A stretch of DNA of 64,000 nucleotides from Pseudarthrobacter sp. PS3-L1. GTDB taxonomy: Bacteria > Actinomycetota > Actinomycetes > Actinomycetales > Micrococcaceae. The stretch is taken from contig NZ_JASISU010000003.1 in NCBI RefSeq assembly GCF_030063285.1, positions 620,001-684,000 of the forward strand, read 5' to 3'. A program made the translations under genes and the position numbers. The notes under the pieces are model-generated. The model was not told where the DNA came from. It did not search any database and was given only the letters and a program-made list of their open reading frames with translations. Below, one piece after another: positions 16,815 to 25,594 of the stretch (position 1 is the first letter of the stretch; every line of letters begins with the position of its first letter).

Positions 16815-19145
16815 CTACCGGCCAAAACGACGCAGTCGTAGTGAGTTTGCCACCACTAGGACAGAGCTGGCTGCCATGGCCCCGCCGGCCACCATGGGGT
16901 TGAGCAGGCCCAGCGCAGCTACGGGAATTCCGATTGCGTTGTAGAGGAAGGCCCAAAAAAGGTTGGTTTTGATAGTGGCAAGTGTTTTCCTGGAGAGTTC
17001 AATTGCCAGGGCAACCTGCTGGAGGTCGCTCCCCATGACTGTCAGGTCGGCGGCCTCGATGGCGACATCCGTGCCTGACCCCATGGCGATGCCAAGGTCT
17101 GCCTGCGCCAGGGCCGCGGCATCGTTGACCCCATCACCTGCCATTGCCACGGTTGATCCCTGGGACTGGAGCCTTCGGACAGCGTCGACCTTGCCTTCCG
17201 GCGAGACTGCCGCCATGACGTCGCTGGCCGGAATCCCGACGGCGGACGCCACCTGCGCAGCCACGGCACCGTTATCTCCTGTGACCAGCAGCGGACGCAG
17301 GCCCAACTCCCGGAGCTTGGCGATTGCGGCTCCGGAGCCTTCCTTGATGCTGTCCTGCAGGGAGATGATCCCGGCAGGACGTCCATCAACGGCTACCCAG
17401 ACTGCTGTTGCTCCCGCATCTTCTGCGGACAAGAGCCGTGCTTCGTGTGGCGGGTCGATCGTGACGCCGTTTCCCGTCAGCCAGGTGGTACCGCCGACCA
17501 GGACGTCGTGGCCGTCCACGTCGCCGGCCACCCCACCACCGGCAGCGGACCGGAAGTTCTGCACGTGGGCTGTTCCGCCGTCGCTGGTTGCGCCCCGGGC
17601 GGCATTGGCAATTGCCCGGCCAATGGGATGCTCGGACGAATTCTCCACAGCACCGGCAAGGCGCAGGAGCTGGGCTTGAGTAAATCCGTCCAGCGGCTCG
17701 GTGACTGAAACGGCAAGGACGCCGTTGGTCACGGTGCCAGTTTTATCCAACACGATAGTGTCAACGGTCCGGGTGTCCTCCAGGATTTGCGGTCCCTTGA
17801 TGAGGATGCCCAGTTCGGCCCCTCGGCCCGTGCCGGTGAGAAGTCCCACGGGAGTGGCGAGGCCCAGGGCGCACGGGCAGGCAATGACCAGAACGGCGAC
17901 GGCGGCAGTGAAGGCGGACTGCAGTTCCGTTTGGCTGACGTCCGGTGCGGCCACGAGGAGCCAGGCGCCAAACGTCAGGATCGCTATGACGAGTACAACA
18001 GGGACAAAAACGGCGCTGATCCTGTCTGCGAGCCGTGCAATGGGAGCCTTCCCGGTCTGTGCCTGCGCCACGAGTGCGCCCATGCGGGCGAGGGTAGTGT
18101 CGGGCCCCACCCTGGTGGCACGCACCAGGAGGCGACCGGAGGTATTGATGGTGGCGCCGGTGACTGAACTTCCAGGGCCGACGTCGACTGGCAGCGATTC
18201 GCCTGTCACGAGAGACGCGTCAACCGCGGAACGCCCCTCTGTTACCTCGCCGTCGGTGGCGATTTTCTCACCGGGACGGATTACCAGGATGTCGCCTACC
18301 GACAACTGTGCTGCGGGTACCCGCCGTTCAACACCCTGGACCAGCACTGTCGCATCCTTGGCACCCAGGCTTAGCAGGGTGCGCAGGGCATCGCCTGCTT
18401 GGCGCTTTGCATTGGCCTCGAGGTATCGACCCAGCAACAGGAAAGTCGTCACGACGGCGGCCACTTCAAAGTAAAGTCCGCCCGCAGCCATTCCACCCAT
18501 CGATTCCATGACCGGGTTTGCCGTCAGGTCTGGCGCGGCGATGAGCTGCCATGCGGAAAACACATAGGCTGCCGTGACTCCGAGCGAGACCAGGGTGTCC
18601 ATGGTGGAGGAGAAGTGCCGCGCATTGACCGCTGCCGCCCGGTGGAAGGGCCACGCAGCCCATGTCACCACCGGCAGGGCCAGGGCACCCACAACCCAGC
18701 CCCACTGCGGGAAGTGCAGTGCAGGGATCATGGAGATCAAGAAAACCGGAACCGTAAGGGTGGCTGCAAGCAGGAGCCGAGGACGCAGGGAGGGCGCCGT
18801 GACGGCCACCTTTTCCGGGACAGTTCCGCTGGCTGGCCCATGTGCGGGTGGGACGGCCTGCGGAGTGTCCGTTTGCTGGCGGGAGGGGGCCTGTGGACTG
18901 CTGAGCCGGGCGGTGTAGCCGGTGGCAGTGACCGCCTGGATGATGTCTTGGTCAGTGACGCCAGCAGGGACTGTGACACGTGCGGTTTCCAGGGGTAAAT
19001 TCACCGACGCTGAGACGCCGTCGATCTTTCCCAGTTTGCGCTCGACGCGACCCACGCACGATGCGCAGGTCATGCCCCCAATATCGAGGGAAAGTACCCG
19101 CTGGGAAGCGCCATCCGTGGTGACGATAATCGGGTCAGCACCCAT
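16815..19145 (-). CDS. copA: Copper-exporting P1B-type ATPase
   Basis: The 776-residue inner-membrane pump exports Cu(I) at the cost of ATP. An N-terminal heavy-metal domain carries GMTCASC (residues 24-30). Eight helices follow with the CPC transport motif at 423-425, TGES (314-317) in the actuator, and the phosphorylated Asp in DKTGT (467-471); HP in SSEHPIG and GDGVNDAAAL complete the P-domain. It is the last gene of a csoR-copZ-copA module, each about 35-90 bp apart. Cu(I) rather than Ag(I) or Zn(II) specificity is inferred from CPC and the context. Confidence 0.93.
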   Translation of the reverse strand: MGADPIIVTTDGASQRVLSLDIGGMTCASCVGRVERKLGKIDGVSASVNLPLETARVTVPAGVTDQDIIQAVTATGYTARLSSPQAPSRQQTDTPQAVPPAHGPASGTVPEKVAVTAPSLRPRLLLAATLTVPVFLISMIPALHFPQWGWVVGALALPVVTWAAWPFHRAAAVNARHFSSTMDTLVSLGVTAAYVFSAWQLIAAPDLTANPVMESMGGMAAGGLYFEVAAVVTTFLLLGRYLEANAKRQAGDALRTLLSLGAKDATVLVQGVERRVPAAQLSVGDILVIRPGEKIATDGEVTEGRSAVDASLVTGESLPVDVGPGSSVTGATINTSGRLLVRATRVGPDTTLARMGALVAQAQTGKAPIARLADRISAVFVPVVLVIAILTFGAWLLVAAPDVSQTELQSAFTAAVAVLVIACPCALGLATPVGLLTGTGRGAELGILIKGPQILEDTRTVDTIVLDKTGTVTNGVLAVSVTEPLDGFTQAQLLRLAGAVENSSEHPIGRAIANAARGATSDGGTAHVQNFRSAAGGGVAGDVDGHDVLVGGTTWLTGNGVTIDPPHEARLLSAEDAGATAVWVAVDGRPAGIISLQDSIKEGSGAAIAKLRELGLRPLLVTGDNGAVAAQVASAVGIPASDVMAAVSPEGKVDAVRRLQSQGSTVAMAGDGVNDAAALAQADLGIAMGSGTDVAIEAADLTVMGSDLQQVALAIELSRKTLATIKTNLFWAFLYNAIGIPVAALGLLNPMVAGGAMAASSVLVVANSLRLRRFGR

Positions 19146-19180
19146 GAATTCCTCAGTTCTGCTGGTAATGTCTGGTTGCC

Positions 19181-19405
19181 CTAGGCCTCGTTGGCTACAA
19201 CCAGGTACCCGGCTTCTGCCACTGCTTCACCGATTTCGGCGGGGGACAGTGTCAGGTTGGAGTTGATGACGACTGTTGAAACCCCGCCGCCGTTGAGGTC
19301 GACGTGGACGCCTGTTACACCTTTGAGGGATTCCAGCTCCTCGGTGACGGCCGCGACGCAGTGGTTGCAGGTCATGCCGGAAACGCTGATAGTGGTGTTG
19401 CTCAT
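19181..19405 (-). CDS. copZ: Copper chaperone CopZ-like protein
   Basis: From ATG 19405 (CAAGGAGCCATC upstream) the product is 74 residues, a single ferredoxin-like heavy-metal-associated domain with the metal site MTCNHC at residues 11-16. It hands Cu(I) to the ATPase encoded 35 bp downstream. The longer frame upstream to 19585 overlaps csoR, has no family match and is rejected. Confidence 0.92.
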   Translation of the reverse strand: MSNTTISVSGMTCNHCVAAVTEELESLKGVTGVHVDLNGGGVSTVVINSNLTLSPAEIGEAVAEAGYLVVANEA

Positions 19406-19490
19406 GATGGCTCCTTGGTGACGTTTGCCGTGGCATGCCCGGCGTGATCGGTGGTTGTGGCGTCGTTGTCCATGAGATTTCGGATGGCGC

Positions 19491-19856
19491 TCACCTGAGC
19501 AACCGGCCGATTGCGCTGGTTGCTTCTTTGACCTTCTCATCGATGGCGATTTCGCGCAGTGCGGGGTCGGGCTCTGCAGCGGCACCTACTACGCAGTGCC
19601 CAATATGCTCCTCCACCAGGCCCAGGCTGACTGCGTGGAGGGCCTTGTTCACGGCAGCCATCTGTGTTAGGACATCGATGCAGTAGGTGTCGTCCGCAAC
19701 CATACGGGCGATTCCACGAACCTGGCCTTCGATGCGTCGAAGCCTTCGAAGGTAGGCGTCCTTGTTGGACGAATATCCCGGGCCACGCTCGAGTGCGGCA
19801 GCGTCCGACGACGGATCGGCAGTCGGGGTGGGGGTCTCGTCTTGGGAAGGGCTCAT
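19491..19856 (-). CDS. csoR: CsoR family copper-sensing repressor
   Basis: The 121-residue all-helical repressor has the CsoR copper triad C-x(24)-H-x(3)-C: Cys59, His84 and Cys88 (TYCIDVLTQ and EEHIGHC). LRRLRRIEGQVRGIARM is the conserved first helix. Copper binding releases it from GC-rich operators. Two such operators lie directly upstream, so it represses itself, copZ and copA. The N-terminal ~28 residues are a non-conserved extension and a later start is possible. Confidence 0.93.
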   Translation of the reverse strand: MSPSQDETPTPTADPSSDAAALERGPGYSSNKDAYLRRLRRIEGQVRGIARMVADDTYCIDVLTQMAAVNKALHAVSLGLVEEHIGHCVVGAAAEPDPALREIAIDEKVKEATSAIGRLLR

Positions 19857-19867
19857 GGTGTGAACAT

Positions 19868-19907
19868 ATACCCTTGGGGGGTATTGGTCAAGTACCCCCT
19901 GGGGGTA
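19868..19907. promoter_or_regulatory. Two CsoR-type operators
   Basis: Site 1, ATACCCTTGGGGGGTAT (19868-19884); site 2, TACCCCCTGGGGGTA (19893-19907). Both match the known TACCCnnnGGGGTA-type CsoR operator, and site 2 is an almost perfect palindrome. They sit 12 and 37 nt before the csoR start, spaced about 24 bp apart. Confidence 0.82.
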
Positions 19908-19959
19908 TTATTTTCTGGTCTTGTTTCCCGTCGACGACTCCGCCATGCCAGCGACAGGC

Positions 19960-20110
19960 CCAAAAAAAGCTCCGGAGCGCGTTATTGGGGGATACGCACT
20001 CCGGAGCAGCTTTGGGGCAGGTGTTGACGTCTCCGTCGGCCTGCATTCAACACAGTACCCGCGCAGATACCGGGCCGCCAGCACGTGGGATTAGTACTTT
20101 CGGTTTAGTT
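19960..20110 (-). ncRNA. Candidate small RNA ending in an orphan terminator
   Basis: On the minus strand a perfect-looking intrinsic terminator occurs with no minus-strand gene upstream of it: GCTCCGGAGTGCGT (complement of 19994-20007) pairs with ACGCGCTCCGGAGC (complement of 19969-19982), one mismatched pair, followed by TTTTTTT. The DNA from about 20010 to 20250 has no good reading frame. AT-rich sequence near 20090-20115 could hold a promoter. A short transcript of about 130-150 nt is proposed; extent and function are inferred. Confidence 0.35.
19969..20007 (-). terminator. Minus-strand intrinsic terminator
   Basis: A 14-bp GC-rich stem with one mismatch and a T7 run on the minus strand (AAAAAAA at 19962-19968 on plus). 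The plus-strand side lacks a T-run, so it serves minus-strand transcription. Confidence 0.75.
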
Positions 20111-20270
20111 TATGGACGGCCGGGAAGCGTCCCGCCGCTGGATTTGGCAGATGTCATCCCGCCGCACCCTTGAATGGACACCAGGGGAGGATTAAGGTTG
20201 AGATGGCGCGAGGGTGGGTCGTGAAGATCAGGGATTCACGGCGATTGGACGGTGCACGGTGGAGATTTTC

Positions 20271-20459
20271 ATGTGGTGGCTGGACCTGGGCAAGAACCCG
20301 AAAGAATGGTTGCGGGAGCACCTGCGGGCCGACGAATTGCCACTGTTTGTTATGCAGGGCATTGCGGAGGCTGGCGGTCCCCATCCGGACGACCCAACAG
20401 CTGTCCTGACCGATGATGACTGGAATTTCATCGAGGCACAGTCGGAGTTTGCAGACTGA
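20271..20459 (+). CDS. Small acidic hypothetical protein
   Basis: ATG 20271 follows GGTGGAGATTTTC (good spacing) and gives 62 residues: MWWLDLGKNPKEWLREHL at the start, then an acidic C-terminal half (DDPTAVLTDDDWNFIEAQSE). No transmembrane segment or known domain. An in-frame GTG at 20259 is an alternative. Located 79 bp before the BNR-repeat gene, possibly cotranscribed. Confidence 0.6.
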   Translation: MWWLDLGKNPKEWLREHLRADELPLFVMQGIAEAGGPHPDDPTAVLTDDDWNFIEAQSEFAD

Positions 20460-20538
20460 CGTGGGCGCCACCACAAGCATCTGACACAATTTTGTTCCGG
20501 CCATTGCGCCAGCGGATCGGTGGTGCTTCCATGGGCTT

Positions 20539-21678
20539 ATGGCTACCCACCAGAGCTTCCTCATGGCCGTTGGAACCAAAAAGGGACTATGGCTCGCCAC
20601 GAGCCCTGACCGGGCGAACTGGACGCGCTCCGGCCCGTATTTCCTGATGAGTGAGATTCCGAGCATTGGGATCGATACGAGGGGTGGGGGACGGCGAATC
20701 CTGGTGGGTCTCCGCTCCGAACACTGGGGCCCCACCGTCGCTCATTCAGATGATCTGGGTGCTACGTGGCACGAACCTGACCACGGCGCAATTGCTTTCC
20801 CTGAAAGCACAGGTGCCGTCCTGGAGCGGGTCTGGCAGATCCATCCTGATGCGGAATCGCGCCCCGGCGTCGTGTGGGCTGGATGTGAGCCGATCTCGCT
20901 GTGGCGCTCAACAGACGGTGGGGAACATTTTTCGCTTAATCGCGGGCTGTGGGATCATCCGCACCGCGCAGACTGGGGAGAGGGTTTCGGGGGTGGCGCC
21001 GCCCATTCGGTTGTTGTGAACAATGATGGCGGCACGGTGCACGTTGCCATGAGTACTGGTGGCGTCTACCGCTCGGTCGACGGCGGAGACTCCTGGAAAC
21101 CCTGCAATCAGGGCATTTCGGCCTATTTCATGCCCGAGCCCTCCCCGGAATTTGGTCAGTGCGTCCATAAAATAGCCGCCGATGGCGCCACGGCTGGAAG
21201 GCTTTATGCCCAGAATCATCACGGTGTCTACCGAACCGATGACAATGCTGATTCCTGGACGTCCATTGCCGAGGGCCTACCCGCAGACTTCGGTTTTGTC
21301 ATGCTGGCGCATCCCGTTCGCTCCGGTACTGCATGGGTCATCCCGCTCACAGCCGACGGCGAACGGATTCCACCAGAGGGAAAGCTGGCAGTTCACCGAA
21401 CGGATGACGCCGGTGCAACCTGGCAACGATCGGACAGCGGCCTGCCTGCGGAGGAGTACAACGTCGTGCTCCGCGACGCGGCGGCAACCGATTCCGCAGA
21501 CCCGGTGGGAGTCTATTTTGGAACCAGGGGCGGTTCTGTCTACGCCAGCGCCGACGAGGGAACAACGTTCAATGAAGTGTTCTCCCACCTCCCGGACGTT
21601 CTCTGTGTCCGCGTTGCGGTCCTGGCAGGAGAGGCAGCACCAGGCCTGGTTCCCCTACGGTCCGCATCGATGGCCTGA
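20539..21678 (+). CDS. BNR/sialidase-fold beta-propeller protein
   Basis: The 379-residue protein is built of BNR/Asp-box repeats: SDDLGATWHEP, RSTDGGEHFS, RSVDGGDSWKP, RTDDNADSWTS, RTDDAGATWQR and ASADEGTTF, giving a six-bladed sialidase-like propeller. No signal peptide is evident, so it is probably cytoplasmic. Sialidase catalytic residues cannot be confirmed and related proteins are annotated only as glycosyl-hydrolase-like. The stop is directly followed by a MoaD-like gene with no gap, so the two act together or at least are cotranslated. Confidence 0.82.
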   Translation: MATHQSFLMAVGTKKGLWLATSPDRANWTRSGPYFLMSEIPSIGIDTRGGGRRILVGLRSEHWGPTVAHSDDLGATWHEPDHGAIAFPESTGAVLERVWQIHPDAESRPGVVWAGCEPISLWRSTDGGEHFSLNRGLWDHPHRADWGEGFGGGAAHSVVVNNDGGTVHVAMSTGGVYRSVDGGDSWKPCNQGISAYFMPEPSPEFGQCVHKIAADGATAGRLYAQNHHGVYRTDDNADSWTSIAEGLPADFGFVMLAHPVRSGTAWVIPLTADGERIPPEGKLAVHRTDDAGATWQRSDSGLPAEEYNVVLRDAAATDSADPVGVYFGTRGGSVYASADEGTTFNEVFSHLPDVLCVRVAVLAGEAAPGLVPLRSASMA

Positions 21679-21987
21679 GTGATGTCTGAGCCTGCAGTGT
21701 TGCCACGCCTTGAGGTGGTCCTGCCAAGCGTCCTCCACCCGTCGGCCAACGGGCACTCTTCAGTCTGGGTCCCGCTCCCCGGAGGTTCCACGATCCAGGA
21801 TGTTCTGACCCATCTTGGCCAGGAGTATCCCCTTCTTGGCCGACGCCTTTGCGACGAAGCCGGAATGCTGAGGCGCTACGTCAATATCTACGTCGATGGT
21901 GACGAGTCCCGGCGCCTGGAGGGGCTTTCCACACCCGTATGGCCTGGGCGGGAAGTGCTGATTATCGCATCCGTGGCCGGGGGCTGA
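21679..21987 (+). CDS. MoaD/ThiS family small protein
   Basis: The 102-residue product has the beta-grasp fold of sulfur-carrier proteins (VWVPLPGGSTIQDVLTHL, RRYVNIYVDGDE) and ends in AGG, so it keeps the C-terminal Gly-Gly that is adenylated and thiocarboxylated in MoaD and ThiS. The start GTG abuts the TGA of the BNR gene; an in-frame ATG follows at 21682. No activating E1-like enzyme is adjacent. A role in cofactor sulfur transfer or as a ubiquitin-like modifier is inferred only. Confidence 0.8.
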   Translation: MMSEPAVLPRLEVVLPSVLHPSANGHSSVWVPLPGGSTIQDVLTHLGQEYPLLGRRLCDEAGMLRRYVNIYVDGDESRRLEGLSTPVWPGREVLIIASVAGG

Positions 21988-22161
21988 CAGGTCACCTCCT
22001 GGCAGTTGGCACGCTTCCCGCCAGATGCCTGCTCCGGACACTAAACTTCTGTTCGGGGTGGGGCGCGTTCACGTCGCCATCCAGGACGTGGTCATGAGGG
22101 CGAGGCGTACCACGTGCACCAAAAGAGTTGCTGTTGCCCGCCAGTCGAAAAGGAGAACACT

Positions 22162-23913
22162 GTGGGCACTTTTGCTGTGGGCGAGAAGGATTTTCTGTTT
22201 AACGACGAACCTTTCCGTGTCCTTTCGGGCGCCATCCACTACTTCCGGGTTCATCCGGACCTCTGGGCCGATCGGATCCACAAAGCGCGACTGATGGGGC
22301 TCAACACCATCGAGACCTACGTCCCGTGGAATGAACACATGCCGGATCCAGGAACGTACCTTGATGCTGGCCAGTTGGACCTTGGCCGTTTCCTGGATCT
22401 AGTGGCAGCTGAAGGGATGCGTGCCATTGTCAGGCCAGGTCCCTTTATCTGCGCTGAGTGGGATAACGGTGGGTTGCCTGCCTGGCTGTTTCGCAACCCG
22501 ACCATTGGCGTGCGCAGCAGTGAACCTGGCTACCTCGCCGCCGTCGACCTCTTCCTGTCAGCACTGCTGCCCACTGTCGCGGAGCGCCAGGTCAGCCGCG
22601 GCGGCCCGGTCATTATGGTACAGATCGAAAACGAGTACGGTGCCTACGGCAAGGACAAGGCCTACCTTCGGCACCTCGTGGACACCGTCAAGCAGCTGGG
22701 AATTGATGTTCCCCTTTTTACCTGCGATCAGCCTTTCGGCACCATGATTGAGGACGGCTCCCTGCCCGAACTGCATAAGACCGGAACGTTCGGGTCACGA
22801 GCCACGGAGCGCCTGGAGTTTCTGCGCTCGCAGCAGCCGACCGGGCCGTTGATGTGTGCCGAGTTCTGGAATGGCTGGTTTGACAACTGGGGCACCCACC
22901 ATCACACCACTGATGCTGCGGCGTCTGCGGCTGAGTTGGATGCGCTTCTCGCGGCAGGCGCCTCGGTCAACATCTACATGTTCCATGGCGGCAGCAATTT
23001 TGGCTTCACAAACGGTGCCAATGACAAGGGAATCTACGAGCCCACCATCACCTCCTACGATTACGACGCACCCCTGAGTGAAGATGGCTTTCCAACGGAG
23101 AAGTACTTCGCTTTCAAGGAGGTCATTGGAAAGTACTTCGCCGTTCCGGCGGAGGATCCCTTGCCCCGCGGACAAGGCGTTCCGGAAACCCTCACTGTCG
23201 AATCCGCGGTACCGCTACTGGAAGTGGTCAGCAGCCTGGGCTCAGCCCTCTCTTTTCGCGACGGAGCTCCCACCATGGAGGACGTGGAGCACTACCGGGG
23301 GTTCGGCCTGTACAGCACCGACGCGAACCGCGGAGGAGTGCTCACCGTTGCCCAGGTGCGTGATCGGGCCCAGGTTTTCCTCAACGGGGCACCGGTGGGG
23401 GTCCTGAGCCGGGAACTAGGAGAACGTGCCATTACCCTTCCAGGGCCGGGTCTGCTTCAGATTCTGGTTGAGGACCAGGGCCGGGTCAACTACGGAGCCC
23501 GTATTGGAGAGGTAAAGGGACTGATCGGCCCAGTCGCCCTGGATGGTGTCGGACTGATGCACTGGGAGATGACGCCCCTTGATATGGGCCGACTGGGTAC
23601 TCTGCGCGAGCGAGCGATTGACGTGGGAACAACCTCCGGGGTGCCTGGACCGTCGGTGTCCTTCGCAACGTTCGAGGCAAGCGGTCCGGGCGACCGCTAC
23701 CTCTGCCTGGACGGCTGGACCAAGGGAAACGCCTTCATCAATGGGTTTAACCTGGGACGTTACTGGAGCCGCGGACCGCAGCGAACGCTCTACGTGCCCG
23801 GTCCGCTGGTCCGGGAAGGCCGCAACGACGTCATGATCCTCGAATTGCACGGAAGCGTGACGCGCGAACTCAGGTTTGCCGCGGAACCTGACCTTGGCCC
23901 GCACGAGAAGTAG
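22162..23913 (+). CDS. Glycoside hydrolase family 35 beta-galactosidase
   Basis: A 583-residue retaining beta-galactosidase with no signal peptide. The (beta/alpha)8 barrel contains AIHYFRVHPDLWADRI at the N-terminus, GGPVIMVQIENEYGAYG with the acid/base Glu near residue 158, and CAEFWNGWFDNWG with the nucleophile Glu near residue 234, the exact GH35 pattern. The C-terminal third has the galactose-binding-like jelly roll (FINGFNLGRYWSRGPQRTLY). Start GTG 22162 is set by AAAAGGAGAACACT. No sugar transporter is adjacent. Confidence 0.93.
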   Translation: MGTFAVGEKDFLFNDEPFRVLSGAIHYFRVHPDLWADRIHKARLMGLNTIETYVPWNEHMPDPGTYLDAGQLDLGRFLDLVAAEGMRAIVRPGPFICAEWDNGGLPAWLFRNPTIGVRSSEPGYLAAVDLFLSALLPTVAERQVSRGGPVIMVQIENEYGAYGKDKAYLRHLVDTVKQLGIDVPLFTCDQPFGTMIEDGSLPELHKTGTFGSRATERLEFLRSQQPTGPLMCAEFWNGWFDNWGTHHHTTDAAASAAELDALLAAGASVNIYMFHGGSNFGFTNGANDKGIYEPTITSYDYDAPLSEDGFPTEKYFAFKEVIGKYFAVPAEDPLPRGQGVPETLTVESAVPLLEVVSSLGSALSFRDGAPTMEDVEHYRGFGLYSTDANRGGVLTVAQVRDRAQVFLNGAPVGVLSRELGERAITLPGPGLLQILVEDQGRVNYGARIGEVKGLIGPVALDGVGLMHWEMTPLDMGRLGTLRERAIDVGTTSGVPGPSVSFATFEASGPGDRYLCLDGWTKGNAFINGFNLGRYWSRGPQRTLYVPGPLVREGRNDVMILELHGSVTRELRFAAEPDLGPHEK

Positions 23914-23977
23914 GTGAGGAACCGGAGTGGGCGGTTCGGACATGCGACAGACCCACCCACTCCAATGACCGTGCGGC

Positions 23978-24223
23978 TCAGGAAAGTCGCCACACAGTGC
24001 ATTCGTCGGCGTTGACCACCCGTCGCATTCCCGTGGCCTCATCGATCATCCAGACAACCCGGATCCCGGGGGCAGTCTCCAGGACAGGGCCGCGGCGTAT
24101 GACGACGTCGTCGTACGTCCGCCCAACGGCGATGCGTACTTCAATTCGGTCTCCGCGGTGGAGTTGCTCCAGTGCCCTCACGCGCCTTGATGGCGCAGCA
24201 TGACGGGGAAGTGTTGTTTCCAT
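23978..24223 (-). CDS. Hypothetical protein (81 aa)
   Basis: From ATG 24223 (GCAGGAGGCCAGACC upstream, a strong site) the product is 81 residues and basic at the N-terminus, with a small beta-rich segment (RGDRIEVRIAVGRTYDDVVI, VRVVWMIDEATGMRRVVN-like). It looks like an SH3-like or KOW-type fold but I recognise no family. The longer frame to 24268 has no ribosome site. Confidence 0.6.
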   Translation of the reverse strand: METTLPRHAAPSRRVRALEQLHRGDRIEVRIAVGRTYDDVVIRRGPVLETAPGIRVVWMIDEATGMRRVVNADECTVWRLS

Positions 24224-24520
24224 GGTCTGGCCTCCTGCTGGGAGCGCTTGCCGGCTTGTGCCGGTCAACTAAGTCTGGCGGCTCTGTATTGCCAGGTGAT
24301 TTCCGGCAGGTCAGAAGCCTGTTAGTTTTTGCTGCCGTTCCTGTTTCGGGCGATCTCGCCCGCTCGCGTGGAGTTCGGCAATCTGCCGATGCGGCGAACA
24401 GGGTTCGGCTGCGGGCAGGTTTTCATACCAACGTTGCGTGATGTTCACATGGGGGCTTGCGGAGGGACAGCTTGGCCAAGAAGTATGGAGGTGTACTCGC
24501 CGCCAAACCTGGAGTTTTCC

Positions 24521-25462
24521 ATGACTGCGAACCAGACCGTGTCCCGCCGATCAGCCCTGACGGCGGCGGGGGCGCTGGGAGTTGCGGGCGCCGTTTTCAG
24601 CCATGCAGCCACTGCGGAAGCGGCACCCCCACAGACTGACACGGCCGCGTTGATTGGACCCGCCGGAGATGGCGAGCTCCACATCATGAGCTTCAACATC
24701 CGTTTCGACAATCCGGCGGCAGGTCCCGGGAACCCAGACTTCTGGCAGGACCGGATTGGCCCCATCCGGGCCCTGTTGGCCACAGAGCAACCGACCATCA
24801 TGGGTGTGCAGGAAGCGCTCTTCCACCAGCTCATGGCAATCGAAGAGGCACTGCCGGAGTATTTTGACTTCGTTGGCTACGGCCGCGATGGTGGAAGCGA
24901 AGGCGAGTATTCAGCGATCTTCTTTGACGACCGCCGCCTCGACCTTCTGGAATGGGATCAATACTGGCTTTCTGATAACCCGGAACTGATCGGGTCGGCG
25001 ACCTGGGGCAACACCGTCACGAGGATTGTCACCTGGGGACGGTTCAAGGACCTTTCCACGGGGCGCCAGGTCCTGGTGGTCAACACACACTTCGACCACG
25101 AATCGGAGAACGCGAGGATCCGCAGTGCCCAGGCTCTGCTTGAACTGGAAGCCAGGCACCCCGGCATACCAACTATCCTGACCGGCGACTTCAACTCGCG
25201 GGCAGAAGCGTCAAGTGCCTATTCCACACTGGTACGGGACGGCGGCGTCGTTGATACCTGGAACGCCGCCGCCCGCCGGCTGACTCCAGAATACGGAACG
25301 TTCCCCGACTATCAGGAGCCCGTGGTGGATGGAGGAAGAATTGACTGGATTCTTGCCACGCCCGATGTCGCCGTGCTGCAGGCTGCAATCAATACCAGCA
25401 CCACCGGAGGCCGGTATCCCAGTGACCACGCTCCCGTTCAGGCGCTGGTCAGGCTCACCTAG
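24521..25462 (+). CDS. Tat-exported endonuclease/exonuclease/phosphatase family protein
   Basis: The product of 313 residues starts with a twin-arginine signal: SRRSALTAAGALGVAGAVF, then a predicted cleavage near AATAEA. The mature domain is the EEP/DNase I fold: SFNIRFDN, VQEALFHQL with the metal-binding Glu, NTHFDHESE, TGDFNSRAEAS, and SDHAPV with the catalytic His near the C-terminus. It is a secreted phosphodiesterase, possibly acting on DNA, sphingomyelin-like lipids or phosphorylated metabolites. I chose ATG 24521 (CTGGAG upstream) because upstream in-frame starts put extra residues before the Tat motif. Confidence 0.88.
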   Translation: MTANQTVSRRSALTAAGALGVAGAVFSHAATAEAAPPQTDTAALIGPAGDGELHIMSFNIRFDNPAAGPGNPDFWQDRIGPIRALLATEQPTIMGVQEALFHQLMAIEEALPEYFDFVGYGRDGGSEGEYSAIFFDDRRLDLLEWDQYWLSDNPELIGSATWGNTVTRIVTWGRFKDLSTGRQVLVVNTHFDHESENARIRSAQALLELEARHPGIPTILTGDFNSRAEASSAYSTLVRDGGVVDTWNAAARRLTPEYGTFPDYQEPVVDGGRIDWILATPDVAVLQAAINTSTTGGRYPSDHAPVQALVRLT

Positions 25463-25594
25463 GGAGGCCTACCCACGGGACCGGGTGCGGGCGAAATGCC
25501 TGTCGGGGCAGGATCCCAGCTACGCTTTTGTCCAACAGGATTATCGAGACCGGTGCCAGCAGGCGCAATCCGGCCAAGTATCACGAAGGACGCC

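Noticed and set aside
19664..20173. 169-residue plus-strand frame opposite csoR
   Set aside because: Runs across csoR, its operators and the terminator; a shadow.
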